Shown: in pieces, positions 27,419 through 36,522 of the stretch | Numbering within the stretch: position 1 is the stretch's first letter | Layout: every line of letters starts with the position of its first letter | NCBI RefSeq assembly: GCF_000265465.1 | Contig: NC_018016.1 | Location: forward strand, 2,335,176-2,399,175 | From: Ornithobacterium rhinotracheale DSM 15997 | Lineage (GTDB): Bacteria > Bacteroidota > Bacteroidia > Flavobacteriales > Weeksellaceae | DNA: 64,000 nucleotides | Direction of reading: 5' to 3' | Notes under the pieces: generated by a model | What the model saw: the letters and a program-made list of their open reading frames with translations, nothing else | Told to the model about the DNA's origin: nothing | Database searches by the model: none | Program-made: the position numbers and the translations under genes

Positions 27419-28071
27419 GATTACATAAAGAAGGAAAGAGAATATTACTTTTTACATTAATTGCATTTGTAATTATAGGAATATTGGTCAATAAATATAC
27501 TCCAGCACCATGGAGCTATATTATTTTATTATTTATTACTTGTTTTTACTTATTCATCGTATGGTTCTTTAGAAATCCCAACCGAGTGTCTGAGAGTGCT
27601 TCGCTCGATGTAATTGCACCCGTAGACGGAAAAGTTGTCGTGCTAGAGAAAGTATACGAAAAAGAATATCTAAAGCGTGAAGTGATTCAGCTTTCAATCT
27701 TTATGAGCCCGCTTAATGTGCATGTGTGCCGATATCCTGTGAGTGGCATCGTGAAATTTGTGAAATACCATGCGGGCAAATACCTAGTAGCATTTCACCC
27801 AAAATCTTCTGAATTAAACGAAAGAACAACCACTGTGGTAGAAACTGCCAACGGGCAAGAAGTTCTGTTCCGCCAGATAGCAGGAGCCGTTGCACGCCGC
27901 ATTGTTATTTATCCAAAAGTGGGAGATGAGGCAAAAGCGGGGCAGGAGTATGGGTTCATAAAATTTGGTTCAAGATTAGATGTTTTCTTGCCTCTAGACG
28001 CCGAAATCCTTTGTAAATTAGGAGATAAACCCAAAGGAGCTATCACTAAAATCGCTGAACTAAAAGCATAA
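27415..28071 (+). CDS. psd: phosphatidylserine decarboxylase proenzyme
   Basis: 218-aa short-type enzyme making phosphatidylethanolamine. Two N-terminal membrane helices (about 9-52). Active core: IAPVDGKV, MSPLNVHVCRYPVSG and the self-cleavage site G185-S186 in IKFGSRLDVFLP, whose Ser becomes the pyruvoyl group. Coupled to cdsA by a 4-nt overlap; rnz follows after 3 nt. Confidence 0.92.
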   Translation: MRLHKEGKRILLFTLIAFVIIGILVNKYTPAPWSYIILLFITCFYLFIVWFFRNPNRVSESASLDVIAPVDGKVVVLEKVYEKEYLKREVIQLSIFMSPLNVHVCRYPVSGIVKFVKYHAGKYLVAFHPKSSELNERTTTVVETANGQEVLFRQIAGAVARRIVIYPKVGDEAKAGQEYGFIKFGSRLDVFLPLDAEILCKLGDKPKGAITKIAELKA

Positions 28072-28074
28072 AAA

Positions 28075-28989
28075 GTGAGCATTCAGGTTACGGTACTTGG
28101 TTTTAATTCTGCAATCCCTACGGCACATACTCATCCAAGTGCGCAAGTAGTGAATGTAAACGAGCGATTTCTGCTCATTGATTGTGGCGAAGGAACGCAA
28201 GTACAGCTTAGAAAAGCTAAAATTCGTTTTTCAAAAATAGATCATATTTTCATTTCTCATTTGCACGGAGATCATGTATTTGGTCTGGTGGGATTGATTT
28301 CTACATTTCAGCTTTTAGGACGAGAAAAGCCACTTTATATCTTTGGACCAGAAGGGATTAAAACTTTCATTAACCATCAATTGAAGCTTACACATAGCAT
28401 CAATAGTTTTCCGATTGAGTTTAAAGAACTTAAATCAACAGAAAGCGAACTTATTTTTGAAGATAAAAAAGTGGAGGTTTACACCATTCCGCTCAATCAC
28501 CGTGTGTATTGCAATGGATATTTAGTTGTCGAAAAACCAAAGCTAAGAAAGCTTAATATGGATGCAATTCAGCAGTATCCTGAAATTGAAACTTGCGACT
28601 ATCTCAAGATAAAAAAAGGCTTTGATTTTGAACTAAGCGACGGGAAAATTATTAAAAATCAAGATTTAACATATCCTGCGCCAGCACCTAAAAAATATGC
28701 CTATTGCTCAGACACGATGTACAAACCAGATATTACCCCCATTATTCAAGGGGCAGATTTATTGTATCACGAGGCTACTTTTTTAGACGAACTAAAGCCT
28801 ACTGCAGTGAGAACTGGGCATTCCACAGCTAGAGAAGCGGCAACAATTGCCAAGGAAGCACAAGTTAAAAAATTAATGATTGGACACTTTTCCAATCGCT
28901 ATCAGGACTTCAAAGTTTTGCAAGAAGAGGCGCAAGAGGTGTTTCCCGCTACGATTCTTCCGCAGGTGTTGAAGTCGATTGAGGTTTAA
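28075..28989 (+). CDS. rnz: ribonuclease Z
   Basis: 304-aa tRNA 3'-end processing endonuclease of the metallo-beta-lactamase fold. Zinc motif HLHGDH (62-67), DCGEGTQVQLRKA, further ligands in YCSDT and the TGHSTAREAA motif. GTG start 3 nt after psd, so translated from the same mRNA. Since the window's tRNA lacks an encoded CCA end, a 3' processing enzyme of this kind fits. Its 3' end overlaps the converging membrane-protein gene by 41 nt. Confidence 0.93.
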   Translation: MSIQVTVLGFNSAIPTAHTHPSAQVVNVNERFLLIDCGEGTQVQLRKAKIRFSKIDHIFISHLHGDHVFGLVGLISTFQLLGREKPLYIFGPEGIKTFINHQLKLTHSINSFPIEFKELKSTESELIFEDKKVEVYTIPLNHRVYCNGYLVVEKPKLRKLNMDAIQQYPEIETCDYLKIKKGFDFELSDGKIIKNQDLTYPAPAPKKYAYCSDTMYKPDITPIIQGADLLYHEATFLDELKPTAVRTGHSTAREAATIAKEAQVKKLMIGHFSNRYQDFKVLQEEAQEVFPATILPQVLKSIEV

Positions 28990-29392
28990 TTTTTCTACGC
29001 ATAAATAAGAAATACAAACACGAAATCATTACGCTAGCCCATACTAAATAAAAACCTGCATGAAAACTAGTTTTCAGCATTTTATGCGAGGTTTCGGTAA
29101 AGTCGATGTAGGTGTAGTACAAGCCCACAATGCTCAAAATTAGCAAAATGAAGCTACCGATTTTTTGAGCTCCAATCCCTGAAATCCAACGGATGATGTT
29201 TAGAATTAAAATCAAAATGAGTTGCACGCCAAAAAATAAAAGTGCGGCTTTCCACCAATTTTTTAAAATGGCGTAATCACGATAAATCAACCCAATTCCC
29301 ACTTTGCCAATCCAAGACATTTTAGAAACTAAAATACCTGAAATTAAGCTACTTATTGCTTGTAGTAAAATTAAATTTATTTGATTTTTCAT
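28949..29392 (-). CDS. hypothetical four-helix membrane protein (147 aa)
   Basis: Four hydrophobic stretches (about 6-25, 47-70, 80-98, 108-130) with a polar, Ser/Thr-rich C-terminus. No family recognised. The 3' end overlaps rnz tail to tail by 41 nt. It is preceded on the same strand by the lipoprotein gene, 14 nt away, and may share its transcript. Confidence 0.65.
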   Translation of the reverse strand: MKNQINLILLQAISSLISGILVSKMSWIGKVGIGLIYRDYAILKNWWKAALLFFGVQLILILILNIIRWISGIGAQKIGSFILLILSIVGLYYTYIDFTETSHKMLKTSFHAGFYLVWASVMISCLYFLFMRRKIKPQSTSTPAEES

Positions 29393-29406
29393 AAGGATTT
29401 TGTTGT

Positions 29407-29964
29407 TTAATCAACTACTTGCCAGCCGTTTTCTGCGTTGTATTTTAGCTTAAATTTTCTGGTAATAAAATTTGATTTAGATGTTTTATCTTTTCCAAAT
29501 GTGTAAAAAGGTGTTTTTACTTTTTGCAAAACAGCTGTGCACACAATACTTTTTTCATTTTTCTTAATAAAAACAATTTCTTTATCTTTATTTAGTTGAT
29601 ATTCAATTGTTTTTACTTCTGTTTTGTTCGGTTTTTGATTGATGACATAAGGCAAAGATTTTTCGGTAAGACTTAAAGAAAATTGCCAAATGCTATCTTT
29701 AGACAAAAATCGTTTTTTTACATTTTCTTCTTCGATGTTAATGTAGCCCTCTTTAGCCAAATCCTTGATAATCTGCACTTGGCTTTGGTCTTTTTTAGTA
29801 GAAAGTTTTAAATTCTCGGTCTGAATCCAGCCCGTTTCATAAGGCGGATTGCTTTCAAGATATTCTTCTACAATAGATTGGGTATTGGCTGCAGAAATAT
29901 CTTTTTTGTTACAAGAAAAGAATATAAAAAGACTTAAAAAACTGATTATTAATGATTTTTTCAT
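29407..29964 (-). CDS. hypothetical lipoprotein (185 aa)
   Basis: Signal peptide ending in lipobox FFSC (Cys18). The mature part is lysine-rich and beta-rich, with alternating charged strands; no known domain recognised. 14 nt before the four-helix membrane protein on the same strand and 32 nt after trmD, so the three genes may be co-transcribed. Confidence 0.7.
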   Translation of the reverse strand: MKKSLIISFLSLFIFFSCNKKDISAANTQSIVEEYLESNPPYETGWIQTENLKLSTKKDQSQVQIIKDLAKEGYINIEEENVKKRFLSKDSIWQFSLSLTEKSLPYVINQKPNKTEVKTIEYQLNKDKEIVFIKKNEKSIVCTAVLQKVKTPFYTFGKDKTSKSNFITRKFKLKYNAENGWQVVD

Positions 29965-29996
29965 GACTTAAATTTTATACTAAATTACAAAATAAT

Positions 29997-30674
29997 TTAA
30001 TCTTCTAGCAAATCTGGGCGTCTTTCTTGCGTGCGTTCTAAGGCTTGCTGGTGTTTCCATTCTTCGATTTTAGGAAAATTCCCGCTCATCAAAATGGCAG
30101 GAACTTCACGACCTTTCCACACGGGTGGACGCGTGTAAACAGGCGGTGCCAACAATTGATCCTGAAACGAATCCGAAAGGGCAGATGTCTCATCGTTCAA
30201 TACACCTGGCAAAAGTCGCACCACAGCATCTACAACCAAAGCGGCTGCCAATTCGCCACCGCTGAGCACAAAATCGCCTACCGAAATTTCTAATGTTACA
30301 TATTCATCTCGCACACGCTGGTCTACGCCTTTGTAATGACCACAGAGAATCAATAAATTACCTTTAAGCGACAATTGATTTGCCATTTTTTGGTCAAAGG
30401 TTTTTCCATCAGGCGTTACATAAATCACCTCATCATAAGTGCGCTCGCTCATCAATTGCTCAAAACAGCGTTCTATGGGCTCCACTTTCATCACCATGCC
30501 CGCTTCGCCACCGTAAGGATAATCGTCTACACTTTTGTAATTATCTGTAGCATAATCTCTTAAATTATGAATATGAATTTCTACCAAGCCTTTGTCTTGG
30601 GCTCGTTTCATAATAGATGCATTGAACGGACTGCTCAATAAATCTGGGACTGCAGTTACAATATCGATTCTCAT
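29997..30674 (-). CDS. trmD: tRNA (guanine(37)-N1)-methyltransferase
   Basis: SAM-dependent trefoil-knot methyltransferase of 225 aa that modifies G37. Family motifs: [12 protein letters not shown] at the N-terminus, [29 protein letters not shown] and the knot loop [16 protein letters not shown], then [16 protein letters not shown] start at ATG 30674; a GTG two codons upstream (30680) is possible. Isolated from the usual rpsP-rimM-rplS cluster. Confidence 0.94.
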   Translation of the reverse strand: MRIDIVTAVPDLLSSPFNASIMKRAQDKGLVEIHIHNLRDYATDNYKSVDDYPYGGEAGMVMKVEPIERCFEQLMSERTYDEVIYVTPDGKTFDQKMANQLSLKGNLLILCGHYKGVDQRVRDEYVTLEISVGDFVLSGGELAAALVVDAVVRLLPGVLNDETSALSDSFQDQLLAPPVYTRPPVWKGREVPAILMSGNFPKIEEWKHQQALERTQERRPDLLED

Positions 30675-30771
30675 AGGCACAAATTTAATCTTTTTTGCTT
30701 GAATAATTTGAAATAATTTAAAATCCTATGAAAATCAGATTTTTAATGTTTTTTTATTTTAATTAAAACAA

Positions 30772-30801
30772 AAAACTCACCACAAAAATTGTAGTGAGTT
30801 T
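30772..30801 (-). terminator. intrinsic terminator of the gcvT unit
   Basis: On the minus strand AAACTCAC..GTGAGTTT stem followed by TTTTTTGTTTT, 22 nt past the gcvT stop. Confidence 0.75.
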
Positions 30802-30822
30802 AGTATTTATGAGCTTAAAAAT

Positions 30823-31899
30823 TTACACAAACGGAAGTTTTACCACCTCGGCTTTGAGTCTTTTGTTTCTTACTTGGATGTAGATTTCGCTTCCTACTTT
30901 AGAAAAAGCTTTTTGCACATAACCCAATCCGATTCCTTCTTTCAAAATCGGAGATTGCGTTCCAGAAGTTACTTTTCCGATGTTGTTGCCCTCGGCATCC
31001 ACGATTTCGTAATCGTGGCGAGGAATTCCGCGGTCTACCATTTTAAAGGCTACCAATTTTCTTGAAACGCCTTCTTCTTTTTGCTTTTTAAGAATATCAG
31101 ATGCGATGAAATCTTTAGTAAATTTAGTAATCCAGCCCAAGCCAGCTTCAAGCGGAGAGGTTTCCATAGAAATATCGTTCCCGTATAGGCAATATCCTTT
31201 TTCCAAACGGAGTGTGTCGCGCGCTGCCAATCCACAAGGCTCAATGCCGTATTCTTTGCCCGCTTCCATCACTTTGTCCCACATAAGGTCTGCATATTCA
31301 TTTGGGAAATAAATTTCAAACCCGTCAGAACCTGTGTAGCCTGTTGCTGAGATGATTACATTGTCTACACCTGCGAATTTTCCAATCTGGAAATGATAAA
31401 ACGGGATTTCGGCTAAATTTACATCCGTAAGGCTTTGCATGGCTTCAGTCGCTTTGGGACCTTGCACAGCCAAAAGCGAAGTGTCATCACTTTCGTTGGT
31501 GATTTCGCAACCAAATTCATTTTGTTTATTTACCCATTCCCAATCTTTGTCTAAACAGCCTGCATTTACTACCAAGAAATATTCATCATCAGCGATTTTA
31601 TAAACGATTAAATCATCTACAATTCCGCCTTTTTCATTAGGCATGCAAGAATATTGAGCCTGATTCACTTTTAATTTTGAGGCATCGTTTGAAGTGATTT
31701 TTTGCACTAAATCTAGGGCTTTTTCACCTTTAATTCTAAATTGCCCCATGTGGCTCACATCAAAAACGCCCACTTTTTCTCTCACAACCATGTGTTCCTG
31801 ATTCACGCCAGAATATTGCACAGGCATTTCAAAACCTGCAAAAGGTACCATTTTGGCACCAAGTGCTATGTGTTTAGCGTTGAGTGCTGTTTTTTTCAT
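30823..31899 (-). CDS. gcvT: glycine cleavage system T protein (aminomethyltransferase)
   Basis: 358 aa; transfers the methylene group from aminomethyl-lipoyl H protein to tetrahydrofolate. Typical start [24 protein letters not shown] (part [16 protein letters not shown]), [22 protein letters not shown] and [18 protein letters not shown]. Located alone, without gcvH or gcvP in the window. Follows idi by 3 nt on the minus strand. Confidence 0.94.
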   Translation of the reverse strand: MKKTALNAKHIALGAKMVPFAGFEMPVQYSGVNQEHMVVREKVGVFDVSHMGQFRIKGEKALDLVQKITSNDASKLKVNQAQYSCMPNEKGGIVDDLIVYKIADDEYFLVVNAGCLDKDWEWVNKQNEFGCEITNESDDTSLLAVQGPKATEAMQSLTDVNLAEIPFYHFQIGKFAGVDNVIISATGYTGSDGFEIYFPNEYADLMWDKVMEAGKEYGIEPCGLAARDTLRLEKGYCLYGNDISMETSPLEAGLGWITKFTKDFIASDILKKQKEEGVSRKLVAFKMVDRGIPRHDYEIVDAEGNNIGKVTSGTQSPILKEGIGLGYVQKAFSKVGSEIYIQVRNKRLKAEVVKLPFV

Positions 31900-31902
31900 A
31901 TT

Positions 31903-32433
31903 TTATTGATTGTTTAAATGTTGAAGATATTGATTCAAAATAATTTTAAACCACTCGGTGTAGTTTTGCGGATTTTGAGCAACATCTTTCACCAAATCAT
32001 CCATACTTATCCATTTAAAATCAGCAACTTCTTCTGGATTTGGAATCGGTGTTCCGTCAAAATTTCCTACAAAAACATGGTCTAACTCGTGCTCGATAAG
32101 CCCCAAACCTACATCGGCTTTGTATATAAAATGAAAAGCAGGTTTTAATTCGCAATCAAATCCCATTTCTTCCTGAATTCGGCGATGTGCCGCCTCTGCA
32201 TAAGTTTCATTTTCTCGTGGGTGACTGCAACAAGTGTTTGTCCATAATCCTGGGCTGTGGTATTTGCCATGTGCGCGTTGTTGCAAAAGCGTTTCGTTTT
32301 TATCATTAAATACAAAAACGGAAAAAGCACGATGCAAAACGCCTTCTTGGTGCGCTTGCATTTTGCCCATAAGACCCTGCACTTGATCTTGCTCGTTGAT
32401 TAAAACTACTTGTTCTTCTTTTGGGGTATTCAT
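31903..32433 (-). CDS. idi: isopentenyl-diphosphate delta-isomerase, type I
   Basis: 176-aa Nudix-fold enzyme interconverting IPP and DMAPP. Catalytic Cys69 in TNTCCSHPRENE, Nudix segment AAHRRIQEEMGFD, and catalytic/metal glutamates in LIEHELDHVFVG. Upstream of gcvT with a 3-nt gap, so probably a bicistronic unit though the pathways are unrelated. Presence of type I Idi would fit either isoprenoid pathway. Confidence 0.93.
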   Translation of the reverse strand: MNTPKEEQVVLINEQDQVQGLMGKMQAHQEGVLHRAFSVFVFNDKNETLLQQRAHGKYHSPGLWTNTCCSHPRENETYAEAAHRRIQEEMGFDCELKPAFHFIYKADVGLGLIEHELDHVFVGNFDGTPIPNPEEVADFKWISMDDLVKDVAQNPQNYTEWFKIILNQYLQHLNNQ

Positions 32434-32487
32434 TAAACCAAATATAGGAATTTTTTATCAAAATTAAATGATGATTTTAGATTTAAA

Positions 32488-33012
32488 TTATTCCTCTGGG
32501 AAAAGGAAATCCTTTAAATCTGGAACTTCGCTCGGCTGAATTTTTTTGCTTAAAAGTAAACTCAATTGTTTGCGACGAAGTGCTTGCTCATAGCGATCTG
32601 TTTCTTGCTCCGATTGTGGCGTAATTTTCGGGATTTCGATAGGCTTATTGTTGGCGTCTACTGCCACAAATGTGTAGATTCCAACATTGGTTTTTCTTTT
32701 TTCGCCAGACGAAGTGTCTTCTACCCAAACATCGGCAATCACTTCCATACTTGAGGTAAATGCACGCGTAACTTTTGCCACTACTTTTACAATGCTCCCC
32801 AGTGGAATTGGTTCCTTGAAATCTACACGGTTTACCGAAGCAGTAACCACGCGGGCAGTTTCGGCATGGCGACGAGCGGCGATAGAGCAGGCTCTGTCCA
32901 TGCGAGAAAGGAGCTCGCCTCCAAACATGTTGTTTAAGTGGTTGGTTTCGTTAGGCAAAACGACATTGGTGAGTATAGTAAGTGAGTCGTTTGGTGTTTT
33001 TTGTTTATCCAT
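32488..33012 (-). CDS. acyl-CoA thioesterase, YciA-type hotdog fold
   Basis: 174 aa. Hotdog motif NHLNNMFGGELLSRMDRACSIAARRHA (key N-x-x-GG-x-x-L-x-x-x-D, part NNMFGGELLSRMD), a second block VNRVDFKEPIPLGSIV, and IYTFVAVD. Hydrolyses acyl-CoA; cytoplasmic. 54 nt upstream of idi on the same strand. Confidence 0.88.
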   Translation of the reverse strand: MDKQKTPNDSLTILTNVVLPNETNHLNNMFGGELLSRMDRACSIAARRHAETARVVTASVNRVDFKEPIPLGSIVKVVAKVTRAFTSSMEVIADVWVEDTSSGEKRKTNVGIYTFVAVDANNKPIEIPKITPQSEQETDRYEQALRRKQLSLLLSKKIQPSEVPDLKDFLFPEE

Positions 33013-33080
33013 AGATTTATTTTTTCAGGGGTTAAAAATGAGGATTTTTTTTAAACTGGGCAAAATTATACTCAATTAAA

Positions 33081-33109
33081 AAGTGCTTAGCCCTAAAAAC
33101 TAAGCACTT
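33081..33109 (-). terminator. intrinsic terminator of the sulfatase gene
   Basis: 10-bp perfect stem AAGTGCTTAG / CTAAGCACTT, 9-nt loop, with a TTTTT run on the minus strand. Confidence 0.8.
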
Positions 33110-33148
33110 CTACAAAACTAATTAAAAATGATATTTTGCTATATTTTT

Positions 33149-34681
33149 TTAAGCTCCCTCAAATTTAGGAAGTGTTACTTTAAAAATATCGCTAGGAGAA
33201 TGTTCTTTTTTGATGATTTGCACCATTTCTTTTACAATGTCTGGATGCTGAGCGGCGACATTGTGGTCTTCGTGAATGTCGGTGGCTAAATTATACAAAT
33301 GCGGAACTCCTTTAATTACAATAAGTTTCCAATCGCCTTTGCGCACGGCAATTTGATTGGTCTCATGAAATTCCCAATACAAGTGGTCGTGTGCTTTTTG
33401 TTTTTGGTCATCGCCCAGAAGCGTTGGCAAAAACGAAATTCCGTCGATGCTTGAATTCTGAGATTTTTTATTGAAATATCTTTTTGGGAATTTTTTGTCT
33501 CCTGCGATGTCTGCAAAAGTAGGCATAATGTCATAAAATGCGATTTGATGATCGCTCACGGTTCCAGGTTTTATTTTTCCTGGCCATTTTACGATGAATG
33601 GCACACGGATTCCGCCCTCGTAGCATTGTCTTTTGATTCCTCTTAATTTCCCATCTCTGCCAAAGAATTCAGGGTCGGCACCACCTTCTTCGTGAGGGCC
33701 GTTGTCGCTACTAAAGACTACAATTGTGTTTTTGTCTAAGCCTTTTTCTTTTAGTTTTTCCATTATTTCGCCTACATAGGAATCGAGACGAGTAATCATT
33801 GCGGCAAATTGTGCATGAGTGTGCGTAGTTGCGTGGTATCTACTGCCATCGCTACCGCCCCAAGTTTTATCTTCAAAAAATTGTTTTTTGTACTTTTTTA
33901 ATAATGAATCGTTGGGCTGCATCAGCTCGGCATGGGGTAGAGTGTAGGTGAAGAATCCATAAAATGGTTTTTTGCCGTTTTGCTCGTCTAGCCACTCAAG
34001 TGCTTTGTGATGAATCATGTCGGCAGAATATTGCGGACGCTTGTAGTAATCTTCGCCTGTCATTGGGTACTTTACATTTTCGTCCATCACGACACGAATG
34101 GTTTGAGTATCGCCTTCTTTTTGGCTATATCGGTTCAAGAAATTTGGATAATATGAGTGTGCCTGAAACTGACAAATGTAACCATAAAACTCATCTACTC
34201 CACGTTTTTCTGGCACGGAATGAGAGCCTTCGTAGCCACCCGCCCATTTGCCAAACATGCCTGTGGTGTAGCCATTTTTCTTCATTACTTCTGGCAAAAT
34301 CACTTGATTGGCATCATAAGGTTCTTGTCCCACTAGGCTATATTCTTCGTTTTGTCCGTACATGATTTTAGGACTTTTTTGCCAGTATTCCTTGTTGCCA
34401 CGCACATGCGTGTGCCCTGTATGTTGCCCTGTCATAATGGTAGCGCGAGAAGGTGCACAAACGGGGGCTCCTGCATAAGCCTGTGTAAACATCATGCCTT
34501 GCTTGGCTAATTTATCAATATTTGGAGTTTCGACATGTTTTTGCCCATAGCAAGCCAAATCTCCATAACCTAAATCATCTGCCAAGATGAAAATAATGTT
34601 GGGCTTATCACTCTGTCCCCACAAAACAGCAGGAATAGTAAATGATGCAGAAAGTACAGCTTTTTTTATATGTTGATTCAT
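33149..34681 (-). CDS. secreted sulfatase (arylsulfatase-type)
   Basis: About 510 aa with signal peptide (MNQHIKKAVLSASFTIPAVLWGQ). Type I sulfatase: metal Asp pair ADD (34-36) and formylglycine motif CAPSR with Cys75 (CxPSR), plus SSDNGPHEEGG and GKLRGIKRQCYEGGIRVPFIVKWPG (part GGIRVPFIVKWPG). Needs a formylglycine-generating enzyme, not seen in this window. Desulfates glycans or aryl sulfates; host mucin or glycosaminoglycan is possible but unproven. I use the ATG at 34681; a TTG at 34696 gives 5 more residues. Monocistronic with terminator at 33081-33109. Confidence 0.9.
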   Translation of the reverse strand: MNQHIKKAVLSASFTIPAVLWGQSDKPNIIFILADDLGYGDLACYGQKHVETPNIDKLAKQGMMFTQAYAGAPVCAPSRATIMTGQHTGHTHVRGNKEYWQKSPKIMYGQNEEYSLVGQEPYDANQVILPEVMKKNGYTTGMFGKWAGGYEGSHSVPEKRGVDEFYGYICQFQAHSYYPNFLNRYSQKEGDTQTIRVVMDENVKYPMTGEDYYKRPQYSADMIHHKALEWLDEQNGKKPFYGFFTYTLPHAELMQPNDSLLKKYKKQFFEDKTWGGSDGSRYHATTHTHAQFAAMITRLDSYVGEIMEKLKEKGLDKNTIVVFSSDNGPHEEGGADPEFFGRDGKLRGIKRQCYEGGIRVPFIVKWPGKIKPGTVSDHQIAFYDIMPTFADIAGDKKFPKRYFNKKSQNSSIDGISFLPTLLGDDQKQKAHDHLYWEFHETNQIAVRKGDWKLIVIKGVPHLYNLATDIHEDHNVAAQHPDIVKEMVQIIKKEHSPSDIFKVTLPKFEGA

Positions 34682-34733
34682 CGTTTCAAATTTCAAAGTT
34701 TCGTAAAAATACGAATTTCTTCTATTTAAAAGA

Positions 34734-34759
34734 AGTGGAAGTTTGCTAAAACTCCCACT
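34734..34759 (-). terminator. intrinsic terminator of the Sua5/YciO gene
   Basis: On the minus strand AGTGGGAGTTT / AAACTTCCACT pair with one T-G, 4-nt loop, then CTTCTTTT. Confidence 0.6.
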
Positions 34760-34788
34760 TTCTAACTTAAATTATGTTTTAAAAAAAA

Positions 34789-35424
34789 TTAAATATAATC
34801 TTCGATATCGCCTTTTCCTTGTCTTAAGACTTCGTAAGCTCCATCGCCTTCGGATAAATCTACTACCGAAGAGGCTACCAAACCGCCTTTTCCACTATCT
34901 ATCACGATGTCTACTAATTTATCGTATTTTTCAGCGATTAATTCAGGATCTGTGTAGTATTCTTTTTCATCTTCATCTTCAGAGACTAATAATGAGGTTG
35001 AGGCAATAGGACTTTCTAGCATGTTTACAATGGCGTGTGGCACTTTGTGATCTGGCACGCGGATTCCTACTGTTTCTCTGGATTTATAATAAGACGGTAG
35101 AGAGTTGTTTGCCTTTAAAATAAAGGTGAAAGGACCAGGCAAAGCTCTTTTTAATAATCTAAAGGTTGTATTGTCGATAGGTCTTGTAAAAGTTGAAAGA
35201 TGGCTTAAATCATTACATACAATGGAGAATTGTGATTTATCTAATTTTAGACCTTTTAGCTTTGCCAATTTCTCCATGGCCTGCTGGTTGAAAATGTCGC
35301 ATCCAAGCCCATAAACTGTATCTGTAGGATAAATAATTACCGCTCCGTTTTTTAGGGCATCTACCACTTGTTCTATCGCTCTGCTGTGCGGGTTCTCTGG
35401 GTGAATTTTTAATACTTTTGCCAT
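34789..35424 (-). CDS. L-threonylcarbamoyladenylate synthase (Sua5/YciO/YrdC family)
   Basis: 211 aa, single YrdC domain: IIYPTDTVYGLGCDIFN (nucleotide and substrate pocket), GPFTFILKANN, TVGIRVPDH and PIASTSLLVS. Makes threonylcarbamoyl-AMP for t6A37 in tRNA, or is a YciO-type paralogue; length and the KLKGLKLDKSQFSIVCNDLSHLS region look YciO-like, so I give no symbol. Confidence 0.87.
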   Translation of the reverse strand: MAKVLKIHPENPHSRAIEQVVDALKNGAVIIYPTDTVYGLGCDIFNQQAMEKLAKLKGLKLDKSQFSIVCNDLSHLSTFTRPIDNTTFRLLKRALPGPFTFILKANNSLPSYYKSRETVGIRVPDHKVPHAIVNMLESPIASTSLLVSEDEDEKEYYTDPELIAEKYDKLVDIVIDSGKGGLVASSVVDLSEGDGAYEVLRQGKGDIEDYI

Positions 35425-35525
35425 GTTATTAAGATTTATTGTTTAGCTAAAGATAGCAATAATTTTTTAATAACATAGCATCAAAATGCTTTTTATGACA
35501 AAATTTATGTTTAGGAAATTGAGGT

Positions 35526-36434
35526 TTAGTGCATTAAAATCCAATACCAAAAACTAAGTGTGATGATGGAGGCGGGAATGCCATACCCCACGAGCAAACC
35601 ACAAAATCTGGGTTTAATCCCGTAAGATGCCGCCACGATTCCTGCAGTAACCATTGGAGGCATAGCGGATTCTATTACGGTGACTTTGATGAGCTCGCTA
35701 TCTAGTCCCAAAATTTGGATATAAAGAATGTACACCACAAGTGGGATTAAAACCAACTTACAAAGTAGCCCGAGCCCAACGAAACTCCAGTGCATACTGC
35801 GTTTTTCAAGCTTTAGTTGCAACCCAATTGAAAGTAGTGCCAGCGGAACTACTGTTGCGCCTAGGCTTTCCATGCTTTTTTCTAAAAAATGGGGGAGACC
35901 TATGCCTGAAAAATTTAGCCCTAATGAAACTAAAAATGCTAAAAATGGAGGGAAGGTGAAAAATCGATAAATGATGCCTCTGAAACTTGTAGATTCTTTG
36001 GAACATTGCGAGCAAATGAGTAAGCCTACTGTGCTTAATACAACAAAAGTTCCCGCTTGGTCGATGATTAAAACATTTTTGATTTGATGCTCGCCAAACA
36101 TGGCTTGGATAAATGGAATTCCGAGAAAAGAGGTGTTTCCTAATCCCGAAAGTAGAATGAGTGCCCCTGTGAGGGCTCTTGGTAGTTTATAGATTTTGGC
36201 TAAAGTGAGAAAAAAAGCAGCACTGATGAAGAATGCGATCCAAGGCATTAAAAGTGCATAAAAATGCTCATCACTGAATTTGATTTTGGGAATAAAGCAT
36301 AAAACTAATGCGGGTAAAGATAGATAAATAATGATTTTATTTACGGTGAGATGCGCATTTCTGGGCAAAAGATTGGTGTCGCGCATGATCATGGCACCTA
36401 CGATACAGATGATAATTAATAAGAAATTATCCAT
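35526..36434 (-). CDS. AEC family transporter (auxin efflux carrier fold)
   Basis: 302 aa from ATG 36434 (MDNFLLIIICIVGAMIMRDTNLLP), about ten membrane helices in two five-helix halves. Recognisable segments: LSGLGNTSFLGIPFIQAMFG, VVPLALLSIGLQL and ESAMPPMVTAGIVAASYGI. Family exports or imports small carboxylates; substrate unknown. A TACCTTTG -7-like box on the minus strand (36458-36451) supports this start over the longer reading frame. Confidence 0.85.
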   Translation of the reverse strand: MDNFLLIIICIVGAMIMRDTNLLPRNAHLTVNKIIIYLSLPALVLCFIPKIKFSDEHFYALLMPWIAFFISAAFFLTLAKIYKLPRALTGALILLSGLGNTSFLGIPFIQAMFGEHQIKNVLIIDQAGTFVVLSTVGLLICSQCSKESTSFRGIIYRFFTFPPFLAFLVSLGLNFSGIGLPHFLEKSMESLGATVVPLALLSIGLQLKLEKRSMHWSFVGLGLLCKLVLIPLVVYILYIQILGLDSELIKVTVIESAMPPMVTAGIVAASYGIKPRFCGLLVGYGIPASIITLSFWYWILMH

Positions 36435-36465
36435 ATAAAAATTTTGCGTGCAAAGGTAAAGAAAA

Positions 36466-36493
36466 AGCCCAAAAGTCGTGAAACTTTCGGGCT
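36466..36493 (-). terminator. intrinsic terminator of the Sus operon
   Basis: AGCCCGAAAGT / ACTTTTGGGCT on the minus strand (one G-T), loop TTCACG, then CTTTTTC. 30 nt past the discoidin lipoprotein stop. Confidence 0.75.
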
Positions 36494-36522
36494 TCAAAAT
36501 ATTACAAAATGAGAATTAAAAA

